A DNA stretch of 40,353 nucleotides from Candidatus Woesearchaeota archaeon (GCA_019322535.1 JAHWIM010000001.1:1-40353); one strand, 5' to 3'. Positions 7,087-15,177 are shown, counted from the first letter of the stretch. The notes: a model not told the origin generated them from the sequence alone. Numbers and translations: made by a program.

Positions 7087-9666
7087 TTACCTCAAACTAT
7101 CTATAATCCTTTGAACATTAATTTCTCCATTCTCGCTTTTGCTAACGTCTACTCCATCTTCTCCATATTTGAATTGGATTATTCTTCCGCTTGCATCTCT
7201 GACTGTTTGATCATATTCTACTTTTAAGTCTTGCATTGCATTTGCCAATCTTCTGTAAAGATAACCTGATTTTGGAGTTCTTAAAGCAGTGTCCATTAAA
7301 CTGTCTCTTCCTGTTATTGCTCCAAAAAAATATTCATGAGGCGTCATTCCTGATTTATAACTATTTTTAATAAATCCTCTTGCAGCAGGACTTAGGTCTC
7401 CTTTCTTAAAGCAAGAAAGGGTTCTATTTGAATATCCTTTTTCAATTCTTTTGCCTCTTAGAGCTTGCTGTCCTACAACAGCAGCCATTTGAGCTAAAGG
7501 CAATGGACCACCACGAGCTCCGCTATCTGACATTATTGAGCTGCCTGTTTTTTTATTTATGTATTGTGCTACTATCTCACCTATTTTATTTCTTGTTCTA
7601 TTCAATAATTCTAGGATTTTTAATTCAAGTGTTTCTTCTGCTGTTCTTCCTGGAAATACTTCTAGTTTTTCTTGAGAAAATAAGTTTATGAAATTATGAA
7701 CATCTTCTTCAGCTTTTGTTAAGCTATCTTTAATTTTTTGACTTGCTTCTTCAGGAAGGTCTGTATCTGATATTGCTGTTGTAAATCCAAATTTCAATAG
7801 GGATTTTATTCCTAGTCTAAATATATTTCCTAAGATTTCTATTGTTGCTTTTTCTCCATATTTTTTATGCAGATTTCTCAGCATAAGACCAGCGCCTTCT
7901 CCCAGGTTTCCTTTATCCATTACTCCTTTTATAAGTTCGCCATTTTTAATTATAACATCATTTCCAGACCTATCTTTGCCTTTGAAATTAAAATCTTCAG
8001 GAAGAACTACTGAAAAAATCTCTTTGCCTGTTACTGTTTGTCTTCTTGGAAGTCTAGAGAAATCATTTATTCCAACTCCAAGTAAAAGATCTATTACTGT
8101 ATTTCTAAGTATTTTTTCTTTTTTTGTTAGGATATAATTTCCACTTATTGCATCTTGAATGCAGCCGATTACGCTTAAACCATATCTTGGAGAAATTAAT
8201 TGTGTTTGGACTTGCATTAAAACCTCTGCTTCTGCTCTTGCTTCTTCTGTTTGAGGGATGTGAATATTCATCTCGTCTCCATCAAAATCAGCGTTGTATG
8301 GATGACAAACAGCTGGATTAAGTCTGAATGTTCTTCCTGGAAGTACTCTAACTCTGTGGCACATCATACTCATTCTGTGCAAACTAGGCTGTCTGTTAAA
8401 AAGAGCTATATCTCCATCCATAAGGTGTCTTTCAACAATATAACCTGGTTTAACTTCTTCTATTAATTGTTCTTGTGTTTCTTCTGTTATTTTTTTCTTT
8501 TTGCCGTCTGGCCTTACTATATAATTAGCTCCAGGATACTTTTTAGGGCCTTGTTCTAAAAATATTTTCAAATAATTTAAATTCCAAGAGGTAGCTCTTT
8601 CTGGAACAGTAAGTTTCATGGCAACAATTTTTGGAATACCTACCTCATCCAAATGAAGCATTGGGTCTGGGCTGATAACTGTTCTAGAAGAGAAATTTGT
8701 TCTCTTGCCTGCAAGATTATGTCTTATCCTGCCTTCCTTGCTCTTGATTCTCTCTGTTAGTGTTTTAAGCGGCTGGCCTGACCTGTGTCTTGCTGGAGGC
8801 AGCTGAGCAATATTATTGTCAAAATATGTTGTAATATGGTACTGTAGTAAATCCCATAAATCTTCAATGATTATTTCTGGAGCACCAGCATTTATATTTT
8901 CAAATAATCTCTGGTTAATCCTTACAATATCTCCTAATTTATGGGTTAAATCATCTTCACTCCTCTCTCCTGTTTCTAGAGTTATAGAAGGCCTCATGGT
9001 TACAGGGGGTATTGGCAATATAGTAAGAACCATCCATTCAGGTCTTGCTGCTTTTGCATTGATGCCAAAGACTTCAAGATCATCATCTGGCACTTTTTCT
9101 AATCTTGTTCTAACCTCAATAGGGCTTATTCTTTTTTCATTCTCTAAGAAAGTTGTTGGTTTTGCTATTGTTATTTTACCCTGTCTTGCATTACAATGAG
9201 GACATTTATTTATTGTCTTTAAATTTGAGATTATATCTTTAATAGCAGACAGTCTTGATTTCATTCCTTCTTCTCTTTCTACTTTTACTAACTTGTTTTT
9301 TGCTCTTTCAATTTTATTCTCAGGAATTAATATTCTGCCGCATTCCTTACATGTTGATCTAAGAATATTTAAGATTATAGTAATAAATTTGACATGAATA
9401 ACTGGCCTTGCTAATTCTATATATCCAAAATGACCAATGCATTCTTTTAATTTAGAGCCACAGGTTTTGCATCTTAGACCTGGATCAATTACACCAAGTC
9501 TTATGTCCATCAAGCCTCCGTCAACTGGATAACCTTCTTTATCATAAAGTTCTGGAGTTACTACTTTTGCAGAAGCCATTTTCTTAATTAATTGTGGACT
9601 AGCGACTCCAAAAATAAGACCATCAACCATCTTGTGCACATATTGGACATGAATTTCTTCTTCCAT
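7087..9666 (-). CDS. rpoA1: DNA-directed RNA polymerase subunit A'
   Basis: The N-terminal portion of the largest subunit. N-terminal zinc sites are visible (CKTCGSKLKECIGHFG, then CKECGRIL with CPHCNARQG). The metal-binding catalytic motif NADFDGD is at residues 458-464, and FNRQPSLHRMSMMCHR precedes it. The bridge-helix region (GLTPHEYF-type, here GMTPHEYFFGAITGRDSLMDTALRT) is near the end. The 859-residue length is typical of A'. Gene order and two-base gaps place it in the rpoH-B''-B'-A'-A'' operon. Confidence 0.98.
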   Translation of the reverse strand: MEEEIHVQYVHKMVDGLIFGVASPQLIKKMASAKVVTPELYDKEGYPVDGGLMDIRLGVIDPGLRCKTCGSKLKECIGHFGYIELARPVIHVKFITIILNILRSTCKECGRILIPENKIERAKNKLVKVEREEGMKSRLSAIKDIISNLKTINKCPHCNARQGKITIAKPTTFLENEKRISPIEVRTRLEKVPDDDLEVFGINAKAARPEWMVLTILPIPPVTMRPSITLETGERSEDDLTHKLGDIVRINQRLFENINAGAPEIIIEDLWDLLQYHITTYFDNNIAQLPPARHRSGQPLKTLTERIKSKEGRIRHNLAGKRTNFSSRTVISPDPMLHLDEVGIPKIVAMKLTVPERATSWNLNYLKIFLEQGPKKYPGANYIVRPDGKKKKITEETQEQLIEEVKPGYIVERHLMDGDIALFNRQPSLHRMSMMCHRVRVLPGRTFRLNPAVCHPYNADFDGDEMNIHIPQTEEARAEAEVLMQVQTQLISPRYGLSVIGCIQDAISGNYILTKKEKILRNTVIDLLLGVGINDFSRLPRRQTVTGKEIFSVVLPEDFNFKGKDRSGNDVIIKNGELIKGVMDKGNLGEGAGLMLRNLHKKYGEKATIEILGNIFRLGIKSLLKFGFTTAISDTDLPEEASQKIKDSLTKAEEDVHNFINLFSQEKLEVFPGRTAEETLELKILELLNRTRNKIGEIVAQYINKKTGSSIMSDSGARGGPLPLAQMAAVVGQQALRGKRIEKGYSNRTLSCFKKGDLSPAARGFIKNSYKSGMTPHEYFFGAITGRDSLMDTALRTPKSGYLYRRLANAMQDLKVEYDQTVRDASGRIIQFKYGEDGVDVSKSENGEINVQRIIDSLR

Positions 9667-9668
9667 TT

Positions 9669-11471
9669 TTAGTATTTATTTTTTAACTCCAATTTTGGAT
9701 AGATACATAATGATTTGAATTCATCCAGGATTAATTTAAATGCATAACTTACTTCTATGTTGCTGACTTCTACATTTTCTCCACACATTGAACAATAGCT
9801 TTTATTTTTATAAGCATCATAGATTGCTGTTAAGCCGCAGTTTTCGCAAATAGGAACTATTGTTTTGTCTGAATCAAATCTTTCTTTAAGCAGTAAACTA
9901 GTACCATGTGCAACAAAGGTGTCTTTCTCCATTTCTCCTAATCGCAGTCCTCCTTCTTTTGCACGGCCTTCTGTTGGCTGTCTTGTTAGTAGTTGTATTG
10001 GTCCTCTTGCTCTAGCATGAATTTTATTTGCTACCATATGTTTGAGTTTAAGATAATATAGGCTTCCTATGAAAATTCTTGCCTGGTATTGCTTGCCTGT
10101 TTGGCCATTATATAGTGTTTCAGCTCCATTTTCCCTAAAGCCTAAGGAAAGCAATTCTTTTCTTAGCTCTTCTTCTGGTTCTGAGTGGAATGTTGTGCCG
10201 TCAATATATCTTCCAGATAAAGCACCAACTTTTCCTGCAATCATTTCAACCATATGTGAAATAGTCATTCTACTTGGAATTCCGTGTGGAGAGAAAATTA
10301 GGTCAGGCGTTATACCTGAAGCTGTAAAAGGCATATCTGCTTCTTGAACAATCAAGCCAATAATTCCTTTTTGACCATGTCTGCTTGTGAATTTGTCTCC
10401 TATTTCAGGAATTCTTTGGTCTCTTATTCTAACCTGAATAAGTTTATTTCCTTCATTGTTTTCTGTTAAAAGAACAAAATCTATAATTCCTTGTTCTCCG
10501 TGAGCTAAAGAGACTGAACTTTCTCTTCGTGTTGCTGCTGTGAGATTATATTCATCCAAACTGCTTAAGAATCTTGGAGGAGAGGTTTTCCCAATAACAA
10601 CGTCTCCTTCTGCAACCTGGGCTTCTGGATAAATAATTCCGTCTTTTTCTAATAACCTATAATCCTGCTCACTTTTATATCCTTTAACATCTTTATCAGG
10701 AATACTAATTTCATCTGTAAGACCACCACTATACCTTAACTCTTCTGCAATACTTGGCCTGTAGTAAGAACTTCTGCCCATTCCCCTGTCGATAGAGGCT
10801 TTATTTAGAATAATTGCATCCTCCATATTATATCCCTCATAACTCATTATAGCAACTATAATATTTTGGCCTGCTGGATGTTTATTATCTTTATAGATTT
10901 CATGCATTGTTGATTGAACAATTGGGAGTTGTGGATTATGAAGAAGATTAACATCCATATCCATTCTTATTAAAAAATTAGTAGCATAAAAACCAAGTGC
11001 TTGTTTCTGATTTTTGCTTCCCATATTTATTCTTGTAGGCGGACTGTGATTTGAATAAGGAACTAAAGAAGTAGCTAAACCAAGCATAACTAATGGGCTG
11101 ATTTCAAGATGAGTATGCTCTATTGTTAATTCTTTTTCTGAAAAAGCAACTAATGTATTTTCTTCTTCAGCAGCATCTAAAAATTCTATAATCCCTTGCT
11201 GCAAAAGGTCTGTCCAATTTATCTCTCCTTTTTCAAGCTGTTTAATATGTTTTTCATTGAGTAAAGGAATTCCTCCTTTTACAACGATTAAAGGCCGTCT
11301 CGCTCTGCCTTTACCGGTTTCAATATTTATTTGGTCTGCTTTTTCATTATAATAAACATTTAAATTAGAAGTTATAGCTCCTTTTCTTCTATCTCCTTTT
11401 AATTGGTTTACAAAATTTTGCGGATCTTCAATTTCTCCTACAAGTTTGTTGTTTAAATATACATCTGTCAT
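9669..11471 (-). CDS. rpoB1: DNA-directed RNA polymerase subunit B' (C-terminal half of B)
   Basis: Carries the hybrid-binding and wall regions of the second-largest subunit: SYEGYNMEDAIILNKASIDRG, IGDKFTSRHGQKGI, and the PHGIPSRMTISHMVEM stretch are unmistakable. A C-terminal zinc site is formed by CENCG and CSMC. At 600 residues it covers only the C-terminal part of B; the N-terminal part is the preceding gene, whose stop overlaps this start by 4 bases. Splitting of B into B'' and B' is known in several euryarchaeal lineages. Confidence 0.97.
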   Translation of the reverse strand: MTDVYLNNKLVGEIEDPQNFVNQLKGDRRKGAITSNLNVYYNEKADQINIETGKGRARRPLIVVKGGIPLLNEKHIKQLEKGEINWTDLLQQGIIEFLDAAEEENTLVAFSEKELTIEHTHLEISPLVMLGLATSLVPYSNHSPPTRINMGSKNQKQALGFYATNFLIRMDMDVNLLHNPQLPIVQSTMHEIYKDNKHPAGQNIIVAIMSYEGYNMEDAIILNKASIDRGMGRSSYYRPSIAEELRYSGGLTDEISIPDKDVKGYKSEQDYRLLEKDGIIYPEAQVAEGDVVIGKTSPPRFLSSLDEYNLTAATRRESSVSLAHGEQGIIDFVLLTENNEGNKLIQVRIRDQRIPEIGDKFTSRHGQKGIIGLIVQEADMPFTASGITPDLIFSPHGIPSRMTISHMVEMIAGKVGALSGRYIDGTTFHSEPEEELRKELLSLGFRENGAETLYNGQTGKQYQARIFIGSLYYLKLKHMVANKIHARARGPIQLLTRQPTEGRAKEGGLRLGEMEKDTFVAHGTSLLLKERFDSDKTIVPICENCGLTAIYDAYKNKSYCSMCGENVEVSNIEVSYAFKLILDEFKSLCIYPKLELKNKY

Positions 11472-12952
11472 TTTATGGACTTAACTCCCATTTGTTTTAG
11501 TTGTTTTAGAACCCCTATCTCATCAGATTCAGGAGATATTTTGCATAAAAGGCTGAGATTTTTTCTTAAGCCAATGTTTGTTCCTTCTGGAGTTTCGATC
11601 GGACAAAGTCTTCCTAGATGTGTTGCATGAAGTTCACGAGCTTCAAAATTTTCTTGCGAAGCTGATAATGGTGAAATAACTCTTTGCAGATGACTCATTG
11701 TCTCTAAGAAATTTAATCTTTGTATTCTCTGGCTTATACCTTTTCTGCCTCCAACCCAAGACCCAGTAGCCATTGCAGAATAAATTCTGCTTGAAAGTAA
11801 TTTTTCTCTTATTATAACTTTGATAGAAGGGAATTTTCCTCTTTTTACAATTCTTTGGAAATTGTATAACAAATCGCCAATTAAAACTTTTAAATTAACT
11901 CTTACCAGGTCTGCTAGTAATTCGCCGCTTAACTTAAGTCTTTTATTCATGTAATGGTCCTTGTCATCTACAGGAATTTTGTCATTTGTCACATCAACAT
12001 ATTTTTTTAGTAATTTGCAAAGATTGTGTGCTTTGATGATTCTATCTTCTTTAGTTACACCGATATGGGGAAGCAAATATTTATCAATTATTTCCTGTGT
12101 TCTTTCAACTCTTATTTCTTTGGACTGAGTAATGCCTATGCTTTTTGCTACTCGATCTAAAGCTTCGTCTTCTGACTTGATATCAATAAACTCATAAAGA
12201 TTTGGCAGAATCTCTGTGTACTGTTCTTTAGAAGAAATAAAGTTGATTATATCTTCATCTTTAAGTATACCTAATGCTTTTAAGATGACAACTAAAGGAA
12301 CTCTTTTAACCCTAGTAAAGCTCAGATAAAAAATACCATCTTTCATCTTTTCAATTGTATGAGGTATTTTAAAACTGCCTTTTTCAGAAAAAATCTTTCC
12401 TATGTATTCACTAGGGCCAACTTTTTGTTTTTCAACTAAGAATCTATTAGAAGCCAGGTCTTCTACATTTATCAGAACTTTTTCTGTTCCATTTATAACA
12501 AAATAACCTCCTGGGTCATCTGGATCTTCGCCACGTTTGATTAATTCTTCTCTTGAAGCGTTATGAAGATGGCAGAATTTACTTTTGAGCATTATAGGAA
12601 TATTGCCAATCATTGTTGTGAAGCTTTCTCTCTGAACTCCATTTATATGCGCACTTACTTCAATATACATAGGCGCGCTGTAGGTTAGTTTTCTAAGTCT
12701 TGCTTCGATTGGGTATATTGGTCTTTTACTTCCATCTGCTTCTGTTATTTCTGGTTTTGTCACCCATATTTTGTCAAATCTTATTTTAAATTCTTCAACA
12801 TCAGGAGGAATTATAGTTGGTTCTACTTCTTTATTTTCATCAATAATATTTTGGAGTTCTTTTTCTATGAAATCATTAAATGATTTTATAGTGGAATCTA
12901 CAAAACTTTGTTCTTCAAAAAATTTCTTGATTAAAACTGTATGTTTATTCAC
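11468..12952 (-). CDS. rpoB2: DNA-directed RNA polymerase subunit B'' (N-terminal half of B)
   Basis: The protrusion, lobe and fork part of the second-largest subunit. Conserved stretches include KFCHLHNASREELIKRGED, DPGGYFVINGTEKVLI, and the C-terminal SPLSASQENFEARELHATHLGRLCPIETPEGTNIGL. The protein ends shortly after IETPEGTNIGLRKNLSLL, which is the usual B''/B' split point. It overlaps rpoH by 8 bases and rpoB' by 4, so the subunits are probably translationally coupled. Length is 494 residues, near the normal size. Confidence 0.97.
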   Translation of the reverse strand: MNKHTVLIKKFFEEQSFVDSTIKSFNDFIEKELQNIIDENKEVEPTIIPPDVEEFKIRFDKIWVTKPEITEADGSKRPIYPIEARLRKLTYSAPMYIEVSAHINGVQRESFTTMIGNIPIMLKSKFCHLHNASREELIKRGEDPDDPGGYFVINGTEKVLINVEDLASNRFLVEKQKVGPSEYIGKIFSEKGSFKIPHTIEKMKDGIFYLSFTRVKRVPLVVILKALGILKDEDIINFISSKEQYTEILPNLYEFIDIKSEDEALDRVAKSIGITQSKEIRVERTQEIIDKYLLPHIGVTKEDRIIKAHNLCKLLKKYVDVTNDKIPVDDKDHYMNKRLKLSGELLADLVRVNLKVLIGDLLYNFQRIVKRGKFPSIKVIIREKLLSSRIYSAMATGSWVGGRKGISQRIQRLNFLETMSHLQRVISPLSASQENFEARELHATHLGRLCPIETPEGTNIGLRKNLSLLCKISPESDEIGVLKQLKQMGVKSIK

Positions 12953-13199
12953 TTATAACACGCCTGTAAAAAATAGATTCTCCAGCTGTTGAACTTTTTC
13001 TCATTATTTTTATTACATCATCTATTTTTGGTTTTAATGACTGTATAGCAGGATCGTCTATTCTAATTTTTGGAAGTTCTTTTATTGTAATTTTGTACAT
13101 TTCGAGAAGTTCTTTTTTTTCTTTTTCACTTATTTTTATGTGCTTTGGCATTAATATATGCTTCTGTATATTGATTCTTTTCTTTTTTCTTCTTGCCAT
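12945..13199 (-). CDS. rpoH: DNA-directed RNA polymerase subunit H
   Basis: Archaeal RpoH corresponds to the C-terminal domain of eukaryotic Rpb5 at the downstream DNA jaw. The 84-residue product starting MARRKKKRINIQKH contains the conserved HILMPKHIKISEKEK and a terminal SIFYRRVISE. A longer in-frame start at 13253 would read through the tRNA-Lys gene and is rejected; the ATG at 13199 lies 23 bases after the tRNA 3' end and has a GGGGAAA purine stretch before it. No separate promoter is visible in the short gap, so rpoH is probably on the tRNA-Asp-tRNA-Lys transcript. Confidence 0.95.
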   Translation of the reverse strand: MARRKKKRINIQKHILMPKHIKISEKEKKELLEMYKITIKELPKIRIDDPAIQSLKPKIDDVIKIMRKSSTAGESIFYRRVISE

Positions 13200-13222
13200 T
13201 TTTCCCCACAATGAAAATGAAA

Positions 13223-13312
13223 TGGGCCGGACGAGATTCGAACTCGCGACCACATCATTAAAAGTGATGTGCTCTATTGCCCATCTTTGATTCCAGGCTG
13301 AGCTACCGGCCC
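13223..13312 (-). tRNA. tRNA-Lys (UUU anticodon), D-loop intron
   Basis: Acceptor GGGCCGG pairs with CCGGCCC, discriminator A. The anticodon arm CATCA-CTTTTAA-TGATG gives anticodon TTT (13260-13262). The T arm is GCGAG-TTCGAAT-CTCGT. The D stem GCTC/GAGC is interrupted by a 16-base insertion (13277-13292). Removing it restores a normal AGCCTGGTA D loop and a 74-base mature tRNA. The gene starts two bases after tRNA-Asp and ends 23 bases before rpoH. Confidence 0.93.
13277..13292 (-). other. tRNA-Lys D-loop intron (16 nt) with BHB motif
   Basis: The transcript can form a bulge-helix-bulge. The D stem is the outer helix with A14 opposite A21. GCCU pairs with GGGC as the 4-bp central helix. The 5' bulge is GG|A and the 3' bulge AA|U, and AUC-AAA-GAU is the inner hairpin. 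Cuts at the usual bulge positions release exactly 16 nt (AATCAAAGATGGGCAA) between G19 and U20. Confidence 0.75.
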
Positions 13313-13328
13313 GACGCCCTGGTCGGGA

Positions 13329-13356
13329 CTCTCAATTCTAGCTCAAAAGCTTGATT
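13329..13356 (-). other. tRNA-Asp T-loop intron (28 nt, position 59/60) with BHB motif
   Basis: The T stem serves as outer helix. UUCA (54-57) pairs with UGAG near the intron end as the 4-bp central helix (one G-U pair). The 5' bulge is AA|A and the 3' bulge AG|U, and the inner part holds a short AGCU/AGCU hairpin. Splicing at the bulges gives a standard TTCAAAT loop. Confidence 0.7.
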
Positions 13357-13377
13357 TTTGAACCCGAGTTGAAGCCT

Positions 13378-13395
13378 TACTATAGCTTTTTGCCT
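13378..13395 (-). other. tRNA-Asp anticodon-loop intron (18 nt, 37/38) with canonical BHB
   Basis: The intron AGGCAAAAAGCTATAGTA folds as a textbook bulge-helix-bulge. The anticodon stem is the outer helix. CUGU pairs with AUAG (one G-U pair), with bulges CG|A and UA|A and inner helix GGC/GCU with an AAAAA loop. Confidence 0.88.
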
Positions 13396-13452
13396 CGACA
13401 GGGCTTCGTGCTAGGCCAGGCTACACTACCAGGGCACATGATAGTAATCTGA

Positions 13453-13508
13453 CTATGAGATAGCTTGTTTTAGGCTTTATTTTGCCTCATAGAAAGATGA
13501 CGCGTCAT
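13453..13508. other. Structured leader upstream of tRNA-Asp: palindrome and stem-loop
   Basis: Between the putative promoter and tRNA-Asp lie a perfect 12-base palindrome ATGACGCGTCAT (13497-13508) and a 7-bp inverted repeat CTATGAG (13453-13459)/CTCATAG (13486-13492), which encloses a second small hairpin AGGC/GCCT. No tRNA, C/D-box or ORF explains it. It could be a regulator site plus leader RNA of the tRNA/RNA polymerase transcript. Confidence 0.35.
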
Positions 13509-13531
13509 TTAATGGTTGGATTTTGGTTTTG

Positions 13532-13539
13532 TTTATAAA
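13532..13539 (-). promoter_or_regulatory. TATA box for the tRNA-Asp/tRNA-Lys/rpoH transcript
   Basis: The minus strand reads ACCTTTATAAAC, matching the rps12 promoter string. It lies about 100 bases before tRNA-Asp, leaving a leader of about 75-80 bases that contains the palindrome and stem-loop. It is the only convincing promoter upstream of rpoH. Confidence 0.5.
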
Positions 13540-13587
13540 GGTTTCGTTTTAGAAGGGCTGAAATTGATGAAATCAAAGATTAGAGAA

Positions 13588-13714
13588 TCCCCGCCGCCGG
13601 ATTTGAACCAGCAACCTTCCGGGATCAGCTAACTTGTTTTCATTCTGATGCATTTGCAAAGTCAACAAGTGAATTAATCTACAGCCGAACGCTCTGCCAT
13701 TGAGCTAGGCGGGG
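13588..13714 (-). tRNA. tRNA-Tyr (GUA anticodon), one intron
   Basis: Acceptor CCCCGCC/GGCGGGG starts with the C1-G72 pair typical of archaeal tRNA-Tyr; the discriminator is A. D arm is GCTC-AATGGCA-GAGC, anticodon stem TTCGG/CCGGA (with one G-U), T arm GCTGG-TTCAAAT-CCGGC. The anticodon GTA is at 13680-13682. A 55-base intron (13624-13678) after position 37 leaves a 72-base mature tRNA. It has its own TATA box. Confidence 0.9.
13624..13678 (-). other. tRNA-Tyr intron (about 55 nt)
   Basis: Placed at 37/38 because the anticodon stem halves flank it. It contains a 7-bp ACTTGTT/AACAAGT stem. Unlike the Asp and Lys introns I could not draw a canonical 3-4-3 bulge-helix-bulge; CUGU has no clean 4-base partner next to the 3' site, so the motif is relaxed or the exact ends differ by a few bases. 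Confidence 0.6.
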
Positions 13715-13737
13715 TAAGAAGAAAAAGAATAGGTTTC

Positions 13738-13746
13738 TATATAAAG
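13738..13746 (-). promoter_or_regulatory. TATA box for tRNA-Tyr
   Basis: CTTTATATA on the minus strand, centred 28 nt upstream of the tRNA 5' end at 13714, the expected spacing for transcription starting at or next to the tRNA. Confidence 0.6.
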
Positions 13747-13755
13747 TTTTTGCCC

Positions 13756-15177
13756 TTATGCACTTATCCCTATTGTGTTAGAATAAGAGACATGCTCTTT
13801 TTTTCTATGCTTGAATTTTACTTTTGCTCTTGGTAGTTTGAAATTACCTAATATAGACAACTTAGATCTTACATTATAGCTAACAAGCCTCTCTTCTCCT
13901 GGCGCTAATTCTGGCAACTCCCATTTTAGAATTGTTCCTCTTTCTTTATGTTGGAGGGTTTTTGAAGGTTTTAGAGTTCCTTCTATATATGTTTTTTCAA
14001 CATCTGCTATATTAGGAACATAGTCGATTATAGAAACATTGCTAACTGATTTTTTAGAACTGTTTTTAACTTCCAGCATTACTCTAATCTGAGATATTCC
14101 TCCTTCTTTTAGGTTTACTTCAGATACTTCTTTTTTAATATTTACTGGACTTTTATAAAAGACGTAAAGAACTATTGCAGCCACGATTAAAGCAATAATA
14201 TAAAATATTGGCCTATAACTTACTGTAATAAAGATTGTTTTGCTTTCTCCTGGCGCTAATTCTAAATCCCAGCCGATAAATCTTTCTTCTGCTTCTTTAA
14301 AGTATTTTGCTTTAGGTATTGATGAAGTAAACCATTTTTCAATAAGGCTTACTGGAAGTTTGATTGCTTGTGTATCTTTAACGTTTGACTTGCTAGTATA
14401 GGTTAATTCTTTTGATAGTTTTAAAAAACCAAGTTTTTCTTTTTCTTCTTTTGCAAAGCCTGGTTTTATTTCTAAAACAGTCAATATTCTTGTAGAAAAG
14501 GTTTCAATTGTTTCATTTCCTTTTAATAATTCAAAAGAAACCCTATAATCTCCTGGATCCTGAAGAGGGTTTAATTCATATGTAAAGTCTACTACTTTTT
14601 CTTCTAAAGGCGCTAACCTGATAGTTCTTTCTGTGTTTAAGGTTTCTAGGTCGCCTGATATTTTGATTTTTAAATCAGTTAAATTTAGAACGTTTTGATT
14701 TTCTACATTAACTCTTATTGTTAATCTTTTATCTGGAGTAATTGAAACAGGCATGTCTACATCTGCTTTTAGAGATGGTTTGTATTTGCTGATAATTTCA
14801 GATGCTGTTTGAACATTAATAAAAACTGTTTTTTCTATTAGTTCTTCTGGAGATTCTCTTCTAAAGTTTGTTTTAACACCATAAGGGCCTGGAATTATAG
14901 ACTTTGTAGGCGTTATCATAAAATCAGCGCTTTGTTGAGAGCCTGGTGCTACTATAATTATTTCAGACAGCATGCTCCATTGAACTTCAGCAGGAGAAAG
15001 AGTTATAGTAAATTTTTCTGTTTTTGATGAATTTGATGTTACTGTAGCTGTAAATTGTGCTGTTTGATCCATAGTAATTCTTCTTTCAGAAGGTGTGATA
15101 GTAATATCATAATCTGCAGCAATAGCTATAGAAAAACCCAAGATTAGCAGTATGAAAAAAGGGAAAAATTTCTTCAA
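13756..15177 (-). CDS. Secreted, membrane-anchored protein with Ig-like repeats
   Basis: A 473-residue envelope protein. Residues 1-21 form a signal peptide (Lys-Lys then a hydrophobic run ending AIAA). About 300 residues of beta-rich sequence follow, with repeated 'L.PG(E/S).....F' ends typical of CARDB/NEW3-like Ig folds (for example VAPGSQQSADFMITP and LAPGESKTIFITV). A transmembrane helix lies at about 325-345 (IFYIIALIVAAIVLYVF), and a further beta domain at 350-473 resembles DUF11-type repeats (NVSIIDYVPNI, LPELAPGEERLVSYNV). It is a single gene downstream of nothing else on its strand. A structural or adhesive surface role is likely; no enzyme motif is seen. Confidence 0.75.
   Translation of the reverse strand: MKKFFPFFILLILGFSIAIAADYDITITPSERRITMDQTAQFTATVTSNSSKTEKFTITLSPAEVQWSMLSEIIIVAPGSQQSADFMITPTKSIIPGPYGVKTNFRRESPEELIEKTVFINVQTASEIISKYKPSLKADVDMPVSITPDKRLTIRVNVENQNVLNLTDLKIKISGDLETLNTERTIRLAPLEEKVVDFTYELNPLQDPGDYRVSFELLKGNETIETFSTRILTVLEIKPGFAKEEKEKLGFLKLSKELTYTSKSNVKDTQAIKLPVSLIEKWFTSSIPKAKYFKEAEERFIGWDLELAPGESKTIFITVSYRPIFYIIALIVAAIVLYVFYKSPVNIKKEVSEVNLKEGGISQIRVMLEVKNSSKKSVSNVSIIDYVPNIADVEKTYIEGTLKPSKTLQHKERGTILKWELPELAPGEERLVSYNVRSKLSILGNFKLPRAKVKFKHRKKEHVSYSNTIGISA

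Larger units (their letters stand above)
13315..13435 (-). tRNA. tRNA-Asp (GUC anticodon), two introns
   Basis: Acceptor GCCCTGG pairs with CCAGGGC, and the discriminator is G, as expected for Asp. The D arm is GTGT/GCAC. Anticodon stem AAGCC/GGCTT holds CTGTCG then an 18-base intron then A, giving anticodon GTC at 13397-13399. T stem TCGGG/CCCGA encloses 35 bases instead of 7, because of a second, 28-base intron. Removing both leaves a 75-base tRNA with loop TTCAAAT. It is followed two bases later by tRNA-Lys. Confidence 0.92.

Noticed and set aside
9669..12952. Frameshift in rpoB
   Set aside because: The two halves are separate complete frames with overlapping stop/start at the standard archaeal B''/B' split, so this is natural subunit splitting.
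13093..13253. Longer rpoH start at 13253
   Set aside because: It would translate through the tRNA-Lys gene; the ATG at 13199 matches the usual rpoH N terminus.
13624..13678. C/D-box guide RNA inside the tRNA-Tyr intron
   Set aside because: A CTGA-like D box is present near the end but no convincing RUGAUGA C box or paired C'/D' boxes could be found.
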